IMG/VR virus record: IMGVR_UViG_3300024999_000186
Location: 1 to 43,358 of that record
From: a virus
Reading direction: 5' to 3' (one strand)
Length of the DNA: 43,358 nucleotides
In this document: one piece after another, positions 1 through 7,777 of the stretch
How positions within the stretch are numbered: position 1 is the stretch's first letter
Layout: each line of letters opens with the position of its first letter
Notes under the pieces: model-generated
What the model was told of the DNA's origin: nothing
The model's input: only the letters and a program-made list of their open reading frames with translations
Database searches by the model: none
Made by a program: the position numbers and the translations under genes

Positions 1-46
1 AAATCATTCTTTTTCTTTATTTTCTTAATAAATGGTATATATGCAC

Positions 47-74
47 TTGATAGTGGATAAAAATAGTGTATAAT
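47..74 (+). promoter_or_regulatory. sigma-A-type promoter of the DndB-like gene
   Basis: TTGATA at 47-52 and a perfect TATAAT at 69-74 are 16 bases apart. Transcription would begin near 81, right at the ribosome-binding site AAAGGGG (81-87), so the leader is very short. The promoter overlaps the GTG at 66, which rules out that upstream start. Confidence 0.7.
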
Positions 75-95
75 CATTCGAAAGGGGTAATTTAT

Positions 96-1682
96 ATGAT
101 TTTTAAATTTGATAAAAGTGGAAATATGGAAAATATGAGAATGGAAGGTGATTTTGATATGGGTAGGAAAGGTAATAAGGATAAGTTTCAACAGGTGGAT
201 GTTAGTTTGATTAATCAGGTGAAGGAAGAGGTAATGAGTATGGTAAATGAGACAGCAAGTCAAACAGCAGTTGGGTATCAAGAAGCAATGGATGAGAATG
301 ATGAGGATATGGTTCAACAACATGAAATAGAGTTAGTTAAGGAAATGGAAAATGAGAATGATAAGATTTGGGACAAGGGGAGTAGAGATGGGGTTGTTGG
401 GGATAGTGGGGAGAATAAGGATGATGAAGGAAATCAGAGGCCACCATTTGGGAGTTTGAGTAGTTTGAGTGAAAAAGTGAAAATGGAGGATAATGGGGAT
501 AATCAGATTCCGAAGGATGAGTTTAATGAAGAATATACTGATGTTCAAAGAAAAAAGGATGAATTGGCGAAGAAACGAGAAATTAAGAAACTTAAACAAG
601 AGATAAAACAAAATGACTTAAAATTAAAAGAAAATAAGAATTGGTCATTTTCTCCAGTAATTCCCGTTTATAACCAAGGTGAAATTACCAAGTACATTTG
701 TACAATTTCTTCATTTGATCTTGCCTCCTACTTTGAAAACTCAATTATACGTTTTATCCCTAGTATCCAGAGGGGAAGCGTTACTACTTCATCTGGAAAA
801 GAAAAAGACAATTTTTCTAATAAACATGTAAATGATATTTTCTTAGCCTTCACTCAAAAAAGAATTTTTGGGAACACAATTGTTTTAAATTATTCATTGG
901 ATAACGAATCAGAGTTAGTGTATAATCCAGAAGATAATAGTATTTCTGGTGAAGGGTATTTACAAGGGATTGATTTTTCCCACCGTGCTAGGGCGTCCAT
1001 TAAGTGGAAAAATGCTTGGATTAAAAACCCAGATCAATATGACGATCCTAGACAATTTCAATTTAATTGCGAAGTTAACACCGTCTCTGACGATGCAGCT
1101 AGGCAGATGTTTTCAGAACTGAATAATTTTTCACTTCGCGTCAACCCCACAAGAACACGTTATCTTGACAATATTAATTATGCCAACAAAATTGCAAGAA
1201 GGATTGAACAAGAGTCAGACTGGAAAAACAAGATCGAAACAGTTAGCACAACCATTAAGAGTTCTAGTTTTAATATTTGTAGTTATGGTGTTTTGACAAA
1301 TGCAATCAAAAAGAATTACAACGAACCACAAACTAAAGCAGAACAAAAAAATATTGAGAATTGGTTAATAGAATATATAGACCAATTAGTTTTTCTCTTT
1401 CCTCAATTTATGGCAAATTCTGATTTAGAATCTAAGAACAATTTTAAGAAACAATACTTCACAATCGAACCTTTAGCAATTGGTGCAATGATAGCGTTAA
1501 GTGCTGTTTTAAAAGATGATCCAGATTGGAAGATTAAACTTGCTAAATTAACTGAAGATGATTTCTTTTTAAGAACTGCTAGTCGATGGAGGCCAGTCCT
1601 TAAAGAGGGAGGAAAAATTATCAATGGCACATCGAGTGTTAAGTATTTTAATGAGACGGTAATCAATTGGTGTGCTAAGTAA
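96..1682 (+). CDS. DndB/DGQHR-like protein with acidic N-terminal extension
   Basis: 528 residues from the ATG at 96, which has AAAGGGG eight bases upstream. Residues 1 to about 180 are low-complexity, acidic and then lysine-rich, probably disordered. The rest resembles the DndB / DGQHR family: SIQRG near 223, a degenerate D-F-S-H-R near 292-296 where the family has DGQHR, and a segment with A-R-Q-M-F-S-E-L-N followed by N-P-T, like the 'lF..iN' segment of DndB. Known DndB proteins regulate DNA phosphorothioation genes; phage homologues are of unclear role. No dnd modification genes are nearby, so a modification function is not supported. Base composition changes sharply inside the gene: bases 120-530 are almost free of C. 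It is convergent with the next gene and shares a terminator with it. Confidence 0.55.
   Translation: MIFKFDKSGNMENMRMEGDFDMGRKGNKDKFQQVDVSLINQVKEEVMSMVNETASQTAVGYQEAMDENDEDMVQQHEIELVKEMENENDKIWDKGSRDGVVGDSGENKDDEGNQRPPFGSLSSLSEKVKMEDNGDNQIPKDEFNEEYTDVQRKKDELAKKREIKKLKQEIKQNDLKLKENKNWSFSPVIPVYNQGEITKYICTISSFDLASYFENSIIRFIPSIQRGSVTTSSGKEKDNFSNKHVNDIFLAFTQKRIFGNTIVLNYSLDNESELVYNPEDNSISGEGYLQGIDFSHRARASIKWKNAWIKNPDQYDDPRQFQFNCEVNTVSDDAARQMFSELNNFSLRVNPTRTRYLDNINYANKIARRIEQESDWKNKIETVSTTIKSSSFNICSYGVLTNAIKKNYNEPQTKAEQKNIENWLIEYIDQLVFLFPQFMANSDLESKNNFKKQYFTIEPLAIGAMIALSAVLKDDPDWKIKLAKLTEDDFFLRTASRWRPVLKEGGKIINGTSSVKYFNETVINWCAK
377..411 (+). other. potential G-quadruplex motif
   Basis: Four runs of GGGG lie at 377-380, 390-393, 399-402 and 408-411, with loops of 9, 5 and 5 bases. 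They are on the coding strand, so both DNA and mRNA could fold. Such a motif is unexpected in DNA this AT-rich. It lies in the disordered-region coding part of the DndB-like gene. Confidence 0.6.
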
Positions 1683-1695
1683 AAAGTGTAAAAAA

Positions 1696-1735
1696 TAGAG
1701 AGCAATCACATTAATTTGTTTGTGATTGCTCTCTA
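1696..1735. terminator. bidirectional terminator between convergent genes
   Basis: A perfect 15-bp stem (1696-1710 with 1721-1735) and a 10-base loop lie between the DndB-like gene and the zinc-ribbon endonuclease. A T-run follows the stem in the leftward direction (A-run at 1690-1695 on +). The rightward side has a weaker T-rich stretch. Confidence 0.85.
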
Positions 1736-1745
1736 AAAATTATTT

Positions 1746-3371
1746 TTATCTTACAAAGAATTTACTATCTATATTCCTATTTACCAATACATCTACTAAT
1801 ATTTCTTCAATATTTAAACGTTCCCAATATGGAATTCTAAGTAAAAGAATTTTATTTTCAATGCAATAATTATTTTTTATTAAATCATGATATTGAGTTA
1901 ATTTAAAAATCTCTTCTGCCTTCTCTTGAGATATATCTCCAAATTTTACTGGTTCAAAATGTTGTTTCCCATCATATTCTAAAATAATATGTAGTTGAGT
2001 TTTTAATTCATCTTTATAAACTGCTACATCAAAGGGAAGTGGGAGTTTATCTCTACAATCCTTAAATCTTAACTGCCCAATATGAGGGAATTTATATTTT
2101 TCTAACATTACTTTTAACTGTTTTTCTCCCCATTTAATTAAACATTCTGGGCATCCACAATCATTGTTTCTATGATTTATTCGTGCATACCATTCATGTC
2201 CACATTCTCTACAAATCCACCAAGCATATTGACCACTACCAGGAACAACTTCTTCAGGTAATTTATCATTTTTATTATAATTCCATTCTTCGCATAATTT
2301 AGGATTGCAAATTAATAAATTATAATCTTTTGACGGTAATTTATGAGTACAATAAGGGCAAGCAGAATTAAAATATACTCTTTGCCCAACATCTATTTGC
2401 CATTCATGTCCTTTATCGCATTGCCACCAAACTTGTTCTGTACTGTTAATATTAGTAACGTCAAAAGGTGTTAATTCACCATTCCTTATTGGATGCCATT
2501 CAGATGCAATTTCAGGATTAAGAGTTGCTAAACAATTTGATAAGCATACTTTTAGTTTACTACAATAAGGACAACCCTGCTTTTTACTACTATTACTTAT
2601 TACATCCCATGGTAATTCAAATATTTCTCCGTCTTTTAAGCATTTCCATTTTAAATTCTTATTTGCATTTATATATATTTGTCCATCTACTAATTCGAAT
2701 GGTTTATCATTGATTTTACACCATAATTTTATATTCTGAATTGAATAAGGATTGGATTTGTGCAATTTTATAGTGAATGAAGATGTTTGTATAGTACATA
2801 ACGATACAAAATAATAATAACCTTCTTTATCTTTGACAGTTAATTTATCGCAATTTCTTAAATATTCTTTACTTATTAATTCAAGTTCTTTTGATTCAAC
2901 AATAATTTTGACTTCTTCATATGTATGCTTTAAACTACTTGAGTATAAAATATTTCCACATTCATTACATTGTCTTTTTGGTTTGTCTTTCTTTGTAAAT
3001 GCTGAATAGGTAGTACTAAAAGGTTCACCGCATTTACACTCCAAATCTAATTTGTGACTATTTCTTGTATATTCCTTACTTTTTAACTTACATCCACTAT
3101 TACTTTCTACTTCTATAAAATGTTTGACGTTTTCATATTTTAATGTTCTATTTTTCCCAGTAAGATTTAATTCTTTCATACAATCTTTACACATTCTACG
3201 ACTTGCTTTCTTGTTAAAATCACGAAAACTTTTCTCGAATGGATTTCCACATTTACACTCTAATTGCAATTGTTTCTTAGCACCCAAATATTCTGTACTT
3301 TTTAACTTACAACCGCTATTACTTTCCACTTCAATAAAATTCTTAACCTCTTTATAAGATTTTTCAAACAT
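1746..3371 (-). CDS. zinc-ribbon-repeat homing endonuclease (PD-(D/E)xK/Vsr-like)
   Basis: 541 residues, start ATG with GAAAGGAAGG upstream. Two N-terminal copies of a module of about 70 residues each carry CxC...CxxC zinc-ligand patterns. These are followed by a YEEVK module and three 'LATLNPEIASEWHP'-type zinc-ribbon domains with W-W-x-C and C-P-Y-C/C-P-E-C pairs (DUF4379-like). The C-terminus has PFDVAVY, then EYDGKQH, then HDLIKN and LLRIPYW, matching the catalytic order of Vsr-like EDxHD-type nucleases. It should be a free-standing homing endonuclease that binds DNA with zinc fingers and cuts an intergenic or genic target. It is related to the genes at 25408-26604 and 38604-39971. Confidence 0.8.
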   Translation of the reverse strand: MFEKSYKEVKNFIEVESNSGCKLKSTEYLGAKKQLQLECKCGNPFEKSFRDFNKKASRRMCKDCMKELNLTGKNRTLKYENVKHFIEVESNSGCKLKSKEYTRNSHKLDLECKCGEPFSTTYSAFTKKDKPKRQCNECGNILYSSSLKHTYEEVKIIVESKELELISKEYLRNCDKLTVKDKEGYYYFVSLCTIQTSSFTIKLHKSNPYSIQNIKLWCKINDKPFELVDGQIYINANKNLKWKCLKDGEIFELPWDVISNSSKKQGCPYCSKLKVCLSNCLATLNPEIASEWHPIRNGELTPFDVTNINSTEQVWWQCDKGHEWQIDVGQRVYFNSACPYCTHKLPSKDYNLLICNPKLCEEWNYNKNDKLPEEVVPGSGQYAWWICRECGHEWYARINHRNNDCGCPECLIKWGEKQLKVMLEKYKFPHIGQLRFKDCRDKLPLPFDVAVYKDELKTQLHIILEYDGKQHFEPVKFGDISQEKAEEIFKLTQYHDLIKNNYCIENKILLLRIPYWERLNIEEILVDVLVNRNIDSKFFVR

Positions 3372-3536
3372 TATTTATTACCGCCTTCCTTTCTAAAGCT
3401 ACAAATGGAATAAGAAGCTTAAACTTGTAAAGGTCAAATTTTCGCTTCTCGTTTTACACTCTGTCATCAGGTATCGATCCCTAATGGAGAAACCATAAAA
3501 TTATCCAACCTAAACTTAAAAAACCACAAACAAAAA

Positions 3537-3558
3537 GAGAGCACCCAATCGCACTCTC
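3537..3558 (-). terminator. leftward terminator hairpin
   Basis: On the minus strand GAGAGTGC pairs with GTGCTCTC (two G-U wobbles) around a 6-base loop, then TTTTTG. It would end leftward transcripts coming from the small zinc-finger gene before they reach the endonuclease gene. Confidence 0.6.
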
Positions 3559-3601
3559 AAAAAATAAATCAATATAAAATTCAACTTACTAGGAAAACAT
3601 A

Positions 3602-3672
3602 CTTTTATTGGATAAATAACTCTATCCATCCCAAAACCCAAAACCTTTGCAACTCAATCCAATCCATGCTAC
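3602..3672 (-). pseudogene. possible decayed relic related to the gene end at 43241-43358
   Basis: Read on the minus strand, this stretch gives V-A-W-I-G, a seven-residue insertion, then M-D-R-V-I-Y. The truncated gene at the right edge ends M-A-W-I-G-Y-D-R-V-I-Y-G-K-I-R. The shared words at DNA level are GCATGGATTGGAT and AGAGTTATTTA, in the same order. No intact reading frame surrounds it. The match is short, so homology is only suggested. Confidence 0.3.
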
Positions 3673-3675
3673 AAT
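3647..3675 (+). promoter_or_regulatory. promoter of candidate small RNA
   Basis: TTGCAA at 3647-3652 and TACAAT at 3670-3675 have an ideal 17-base spacer. The predicted start is near 3682, at the first stem of the candidate RNA. Confidence 0.55.
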
Positions 3676-3681
3676 AAGCAC

Positions 3682-3794
3682 ATTGAGTTATTTTCAGCAT
3701 TCTTCTAGCTCAAATTAACTCAATGGCTTCTATTATTTCAAGGTCTCAATTAAAATGAAGAATGGTGTGTACAGCCAATCTTCATTTCTTTTTT
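3682..3794 (+). ncRNA. candidate small structured RNA, about 113 nt
   Basis: This rightward unit lies in a gene-free stretch whose neighbours are all leftward. A promoter at 3647-3675 is followed by a perfect 10-bp stem (3681-3690 with 3716-3725, CATTGAGTTA / TAACTCAATG). It ends in a terminator: AAATGAAGA at 3753-3761 pairs with TCTTCATTT at 3779-3787, with an inner TGG/CCA, followed by six T. No start codon with a ribosome-binding site is seen in it. It could be a regulatory or antisense-type RNA; the target is unknown and I do not recognise a known family. Confidence 0.5.
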
Positions 3795-3795
3795 G
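3753..3795 (+). terminator. rightward terminator of the candidate small RNA
   Basis: A 9-bp stem, one A-A mismatch, 3 bp more, a 9-base loop and CTTTTTTG downstream. The T-run is on the + strand only, which fixes its direction. Confidence 0.75.
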
Positions 3796-3829
3796 TTTGT
3801 TATAATTTATTTTGTTATTTATTTATTTA

Positions 3830-3916
3830 TTATCCCCTCAAATCATAAAAATCATCATCACTCATATCTTCTTGCATTTGCTGAATAATTCTTTTAACAT
3901 CGTCAAGCAACAAATG
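3830..3916 (-). pseudogene. possible tail end of a lost gene
   Basis: The minus-strand frame ending in TAA at 3830 encodes a coding-like, acidic stretch (L-L-D-D-V-K-R-I-I-Q-Q-M-Q-E-D-M and on to D-L-R-G). It has no ATG/GTG start with a ribosome-binding site and is closed by TGA at 3917-3919. It may be the 3' end of a gene broken by rearrangement, or chance. Confidence 0.25.
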
Positions 3917-3953
3917 TCAAGAAATATTTTATTTTAGTGTTTTGTTTAAGAAA

Positions 3954-4169
3954 TTACTTACCATATAATTTCCTTCCGCACATAGGGCAATAATTAATTA
4001 CCTTATCTCCAAGATAACTTGAACCATTATCATTCGCATCTATTAATGTTAATAAATTATTATTTATGTATACAAGATAATATTCGTCACGATATTCATT
4101 TTCCTCAGTTGAAAGAATTACATCGTCCAAAGTATTATCACAACATTTACATGAATTATCCCTAACCAT
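3954..4169 (-). CDS. small zinc-finger phage protein
   Basis: 71 residues. An N-terminal C-K-C-C pair and a C-terminal Y-C-P-M-C-G-R-K-L motif make a four-cysteine zinc-binding site, a pattern common in small phage proteins of unknown role. The middle is acidic and beta-rich. The ribosome-binding site is weak (AGAAAAGAAT). It lies 23 bases downstream of the GIY-YIG gene and may be co-transcribed with it. No function can be assigned. Confidence 0.6.
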   Translation of the reverse strand: MVRDNSCKCCDNTLDDVILSTEENEYRDEYYLVYINNNLLTLIDANDNGSSYLGDKVINYCPMCGRKLYGK

Positions 4170-4192
4170 TTGATAATTAAATTCTTTTCTAT

Positions 4193-4516
4193 CTATATTA
4201 TTCTTAAAACTATACTTGGAGTAAGATTTATATTATAAATATATTCTTTCCCCATTATTTTTAAGTAAGCATTAATTTCATCTTCTTCTTCTCTTTCTAA
4301 GGAATCTCTATTTTCTACTGTATTGATAAAGAAGAAATTAAAATTATTCTCACCATATTTATCATAATCATTTTGTAGTTTGAAATTGCAATGATCACCA
4401 TTCTTTAAATCTTCTATATGCTTTTTCTTTCTTTTATCAAAATTAGTTGTACTCCCAATATAAATCATTTTATTAGCTTTATTTTCTATTTTATAAATTC
4501 CCATTTGTTTTGTCAT
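4193..4516 (-). CDS. GIY-YIG nuclease, probably a homing endonuclease
   Basis: 107 residues. G-I-Y at 6-8 and Y-I-G at 19-21, an Arg near 29 (F-D-K-R) and an E-rich segment near 73-80 match the catalytic order of I-TevI-like GIY-YIG nucleases. The protein stops after the catalytic domain, with no NUMOD or other DNA-binding module, so it is either minimal or truncated. The next codons downstream do not restore such a domain. It sits between the primase gene and a small zinc-finger gene, a typical site for a free-standing mobile nuclease. Confidence 0.8.
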   Translation of the reverse strand: MTKQMGIYKIENKANKMIYIGSTTNFDKRKKKHIEDLKNGDHCNFKLQNDYDKYGENNFNFFFINTVENRDSLEREEEDEINAYLKIMGKEYIYNINLTPSIVLRII

Positions 4517-4749
4517 TATTAATACATCTCCTTTATATATTTATTTATATCTTTATTTTAATACTTCTTCCAAAATTTCCCATGTCAGGATTACACATAA
4601 TAGGTTTATTTATATATTAACGTTGGGTTCTTCGTTCCTAACCTCGTTGGGTAACCCCATAGGTCTCTTAGTCCTTATCTTAATCTTTAGTATTGATTAC
4701 TATTAATTAGAGTATTATTATTATAAGTATTAAATAGAATAGAATAGTT
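4517..4749. other. intergenic leader with paired GTTGGGT motifs
   Basis: No gene seen. Between 4622 and 4665 there are two CGTTGGGT copies. The first can pair with CCTAAC a few bases on, and the second is part of GGGTAACCC. This G/C-rich patch stands out in AT-rich DNA and lies in the untranslated leader of the GIY-YIG gene, where RNA structure often limits nuclease expression. Confidence 0.35.
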
Positions 4750-6303
4750 TTAAACATTAATATCACATTTATTATCTTTATAATCCATTAATTCTTCATA
4801 ATGTCTTCTGCCACACAATTCTTTAATATCTTTATTATTAAACCATCCTAATAAACAATTATTAAAAGATTCTATATAATTATCTCCTTCATTATAATCA
4901 AACACTTTATCACTTATATTATCTAAATTTTGAATTATATTTAAGGTAATTTTATATTTATTTGATTCTTTCATAAACTTATGCTCTATGCCTTTGTTCC
5001 TAGAAATAATTTCAATAAATTTACTTCCTTCTAATAAATTAACCATCTTTATTAATGTTTTTCTTGTAAGACCTGTCGCCTGTTCCATCAAACTATACGG
5101 AAAATAAAATACGCCTGATTTTGTGGCGTATCGTTTACTGTGTATTAACATACTATACAATGTTAGTTTCTCATTTTTACTCTTTGCCTTAAGGATTTCC
5201 CTAACTTCTACATATGTAATCTCTACTTTCTTAACTCCACCCACAAGAGCACAATTATGACTATAAACATAATCAACAATTTCATTAATTTCTTTTAAAA
5301 TATCTTCCCATTTTGTTTTGTAAAATTTCTTATCCTGTTGATCCATCCATTCTGTAACCCATTCAGTACAATCTGTTTTCGATACTTCTAAGTGCTTATA
5401 GTATTTGCAAATTTTTAAAATGGAATTATGTGAAGTTCCTGTTCTTGTTAATCCTGTTTCTATTAATGTTTGTATTGCTTCTACAGTTACGTCTTCATCA
5501 ATATTCTGATCATAAATTTTAAGTGGTTTATTTTGTTCCTTAATTTTCTTGTAATGAGATACATTTTTACTATTAACATCTTCATCTGTTCCATCATCAA
5601 ATATTTTATCGAGTATGAGTCTGAATAATATATTATCCATCTTCTTAATTTTGGTTATGTATAATGGATCTTTAATAGGAGATAATCCTTTACCATAATC
5701 ACAAAAATAACATTGATTTGTTAATGAATTTGTATTTCTGAAATTAATTCCTAGAGGTATTTTAACTCCTTGGGTATAAGTTGGCCTAAATTCTACCTCT
5801 CCATAACCTTCTATTTCCATTTCTTTTTTAGTTAAGTTCTCTTCTATTAAGACATAATTATAAAATTGATGAAGTAAATTTACTTCAATTGGAGCATCAA
5901 AGAACATATCTACATGATAACCTTTGTTTCCTGAGAAATTAATATGAATAAATTCATCATCTATTCCCAAGTCTTGAATCACATGTACTATTTTATCTAC
6001 AACCCATTTTGCTAATTCCTTATCTGGAACGTCTACATCAAATGTGATAAATTTACTGACTTCAATATTATTTAATTTACCTGCGAATACTCCCAAAGTC
6101 TGCTTACCATTAATATGATGATAAACCATCCAGTCACTTAATGGTTTTGGTTGATATTTTCCTTCTTCTACAGGATTATTTTTATAATATTGAGTAGTAT
6201 AATATATGCCTTTCTGATCAAGTGTTAGATATTTCCACCTATTTAACACATATAAATCATTTATAGCACTTACAATCGCATCCTTTTCTACATTTATTAT
6301 CAT
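4750..6303 (-). CDS. archaeo-eukaryotic-type primase fused to a winged-helix domain
   Basis: 517 residues, ATG preceded by AAGGAGAT. Residues about 60-200 hold the primase-polymerase core: D89-V-D91 (motif I), S124-G-N-K-G-Y-H130 (motif II) and E171-F-R-P with K-I-P-L-G-I-N, like the AEP domain of TOTE-type proteins. Two cysteines (199, 201) follow. A PriCT-like helical part is followed at about 365-450 by a winged-helix module (F-P-Y-S-L-M-E-Q-A-T-G-L-T-R-K-T). There is no helicase domain. It probably synthesises primers and/or initiates replication of the phage or a plasmid form of it; the winged helix would bind an origin. No iterons were seen within or beside it. Confidence 0.75.
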   Translation of the reverse strand: MIINVEKDAIVSAINDLYVLNRWKYLTLDQKGIYYTTQYYKNNPVEEGKYQPKPLSDWMVYHHINGKQTLGVFAGKLNNIEVSKFITFDVDVPDKELAKWVVDKIVHVIQDLGIDDEFIHINFSGNKGYHVDMFFDAPIEVNLLHQFYNYVLIEENLTKKEMEIEGYGEVEFRPTYTQGVKIPLGINFRNTNSLTNQCYFCDYGKGLSPIKDPLYITKIKKMDNILFRLILDKIFDDGTDEDVNSKNVSHYKKIKEQNKPLKIYDQNIDEDVTVEAIQTLIETGLTRTGTSHNSILKICKYYKHLEVSKTDCTEWVTEWMDQQDKKFYKTKWEDILKEINEIVDYVYSHNCALVGGVKKVEITYVEVREILKAKSKNEKLTLYSMLIHSKRYATKSGVFYFPYSLMEQATGLTRKTLIKMVNLLEGSKFIEIISRNKGIEHKFMKESNKYKITLNIIQNLDNISDKVFDYNEGDNYIESFNNCLLGWFNNKDIKELCGRRHYEELMDYKDNKCDINV

Positions 6304-6345
6304 TTTTAATCAATCTCCTTTTATATCGGGACATGTTAGGTTAAA

Positions 6346-6540
6346 TTATTTAAGTTTATCTTTTTTACACCATTCTCTAAATGCTAGTTGAAGTTCATCC
6401 GTATTAAGAAACTGAACATATAAGTCACCCTTTGAACCAAAATCAATTTTCAATGGTACAATTCCTTTACTAAAATAAAATTCATATTGAAATTTATTGT
6501 AAATAAAAGCATATTTATTTTTTGTAATAGTATTTGTCAT
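6346..6540 (-). CDS. hypothetical small protein
   Basis: 64 residues, ATG with AAGGAATG upstream. Basic, with F-Y-F-S-K-G and an alternating beta pattern; ends K-K-D-K-L-K. No recognised family. It lies 42 bases upstream of the primase gene in the same direction, so probably belongs to the same early operon. Confidence 0.55.
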   Translation of the reverse strand: MTNTITKNKYAFIYNKFQYEFYFSKGIVPLKIDFGSKGDLYVQFLNTDELQLAFREWCKKDKLK

Positions 6541-6597
6541 AAAATCATTCCTTTTTTATTATTTTCTCTAATAGAGTGTGTTGTTAAAATGTACATG

Positions 6598-6636
6598 CAA
6601 AAGGAGTTATCCATATTGATTGGACAACCCCTTTTG
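6598..6636 (-). terminator. hairpin after the BRO-N/RusA gene
   Basis: Long imperfect stem: CAAAAGG with CCTTTTG, then GTT/AAC and TCCA/TGGA. There is no strong T-run in the leftward direction, so it may be a partial terminator or processing site. Confidence 0.5.
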
Positions 6637-6656
6637 TATAATTTATTTATGTATTA

Positions 6657-7751
6657 TTAATCAACATTTCTGATGTAATAATAAATTTTTCCATCTTTAT
6701 AATTGTCTACATCCATATTCTTTTCCACAATTATTTTATCAATTATATTATCGTTTTCGCCTAATTCTCTTGTGATTATTTGATCGATTGTAGCCTTCAG
6801 GAGATTCTGTTTGTCAAATCTTTCCATTAAATCAAATTTAATAAATACAACGATTGGTTTATCCCAATCTACATTTAATTCATCTTTTGGGATTACTTGA
6901 TGTGATGGAAAATTTCTGATCCAATTCTTATATGTATTAGTTTTTACTGTGATATTTTTGCCCGTATAGTCGCTTACAACTGTCTCATAAAGATAATTTT
7001 CTGAAATTCCATGTACATTTATACACATATATTTTTCCATTGAAGGATTAAGACTGGCTATTTCATTTTCTAATCTAGCTATTGTTTTATCCTTATAATA
7101 AATTATTTGTCCTCTACTCTTATTATTAGTTTCTTTTTGTTTCTTCACTATGGAATTAATTACCTCCGCTAAAACTAATGCGAATGACCCCTTGCCACTA
7201 TTTATTAATGTTTGTTTTCTGTCACTCAAAGCATTGATTATCGTATTCTGAATACTATTTTTCTCTTTACCATCTTTATTCTTATGATATATCATACATT
7301 CACGATACTCATTTTCTATTGATTCTATATTACAAGTCTTGAATGTGTTCTTCATCTTTTTATTTGTTGAGAACCTATCTAACTTGATTTCTTGCTCTTC
7401 TGTAATATATGGAGAAATATATGCTCCATTTTGTTTAATGGATGGTAATACTTCATCAAATACCCAAGATTCAAACAATTCTGCTGAAGGCAATTTAGAT
7501 TTAGCAATAAGTCTATATAAGTTTCCTTCAGTAATCATATTGATTTCTTGTTTCCTTCCCATATTATCTATGACCTCGTGTTTTACGACTCCATTTTTCT
7601 TACAATGTCTTCCAATTGCATCATGTGGATTTGCATATCCTAACATCTTTGCCGTATTTGTAGCTCCAAAATATTCTTTACCATCAATCACGCATATTTG
7701 CAATTCTCCAAATTGTTCGCTATTAAATACTGTTAAATTTTTATTTTCCAT
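6657..7751 (-). CDS. BRO-N domain protein with a RusA-like C-terminal domain
   Basis: 364 residues from the ATG at 7751; a GTG four codons upstream is the alternative. Residues 6-110 are a BRO-N domain (K-E-Y-F-G-A-T-N-T-A-K-M-L-G-Y, then T-E-G-N-L-Y-R-L-I, and F-E-S-W-V-F-D-E-V-L-P-S-I), typical of phage antirepressors. A charged helical linker leads to residues about 240-364. These fit the RusA Holliday-junction resolvase fold: R-F-D313-K-Q-N316-L-L-K, then G-E-N-D334, then V-E-K. RusA normally has DxDN; here the second Asp is Gln, so cutting activity may be lost while DNA binding may remain. A two-part regulator/structure-specific DNA binder is inferred. Confidence 0.65.
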   Translation of the reverse strand: MENKNLTVFNSEQFGELQICVIDGKEYFGATNTAKMLGYANPHDAIGRHCKKNGVVKHEVIDNMGRKQEINMITEGNLYRLIAKSKLPSAELFESWVFDEVLPSIKQNGAYISPYITEEQEIKLDRFSTNKKMKNTFKTCNIESIENEYRECMIYHKNKDGKEKNSIQNTIINALSDRKQTLINSGKGSFALVLAEVINSIVKKQKETNNKSRGQIIYYKDKTIARLENEIASLNPSMEKYMCINVHGISENYLYETVVSDYTGKNITVKTNTYKNWIRNFPSHQVIPKDELNVDWDKPIVVFIKFDLMERFDKQNLLKATIDQIITRELGENDNIIDKIIVEKNMDVDNYKDGKIYYYIRNVD

Positions 7752-7777
7752 TTTAAAACACACTTCTTTCTTTAAAT

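Noticed and set aside
1403-1705. 100-codon frame on the minus strand inside the DndB-like gene
   Set aside because: No ribosome-binding site, low-complexity hydrophobic product, and it overlaps a well-supported gene.
3440-3500. tRNA-like segment (T-arm-like ATCGATCC followed by a CCA-like end)
   Set aside because: No matching acceptor 5' strand, D-arm or anticodon arm could be found on either strand.
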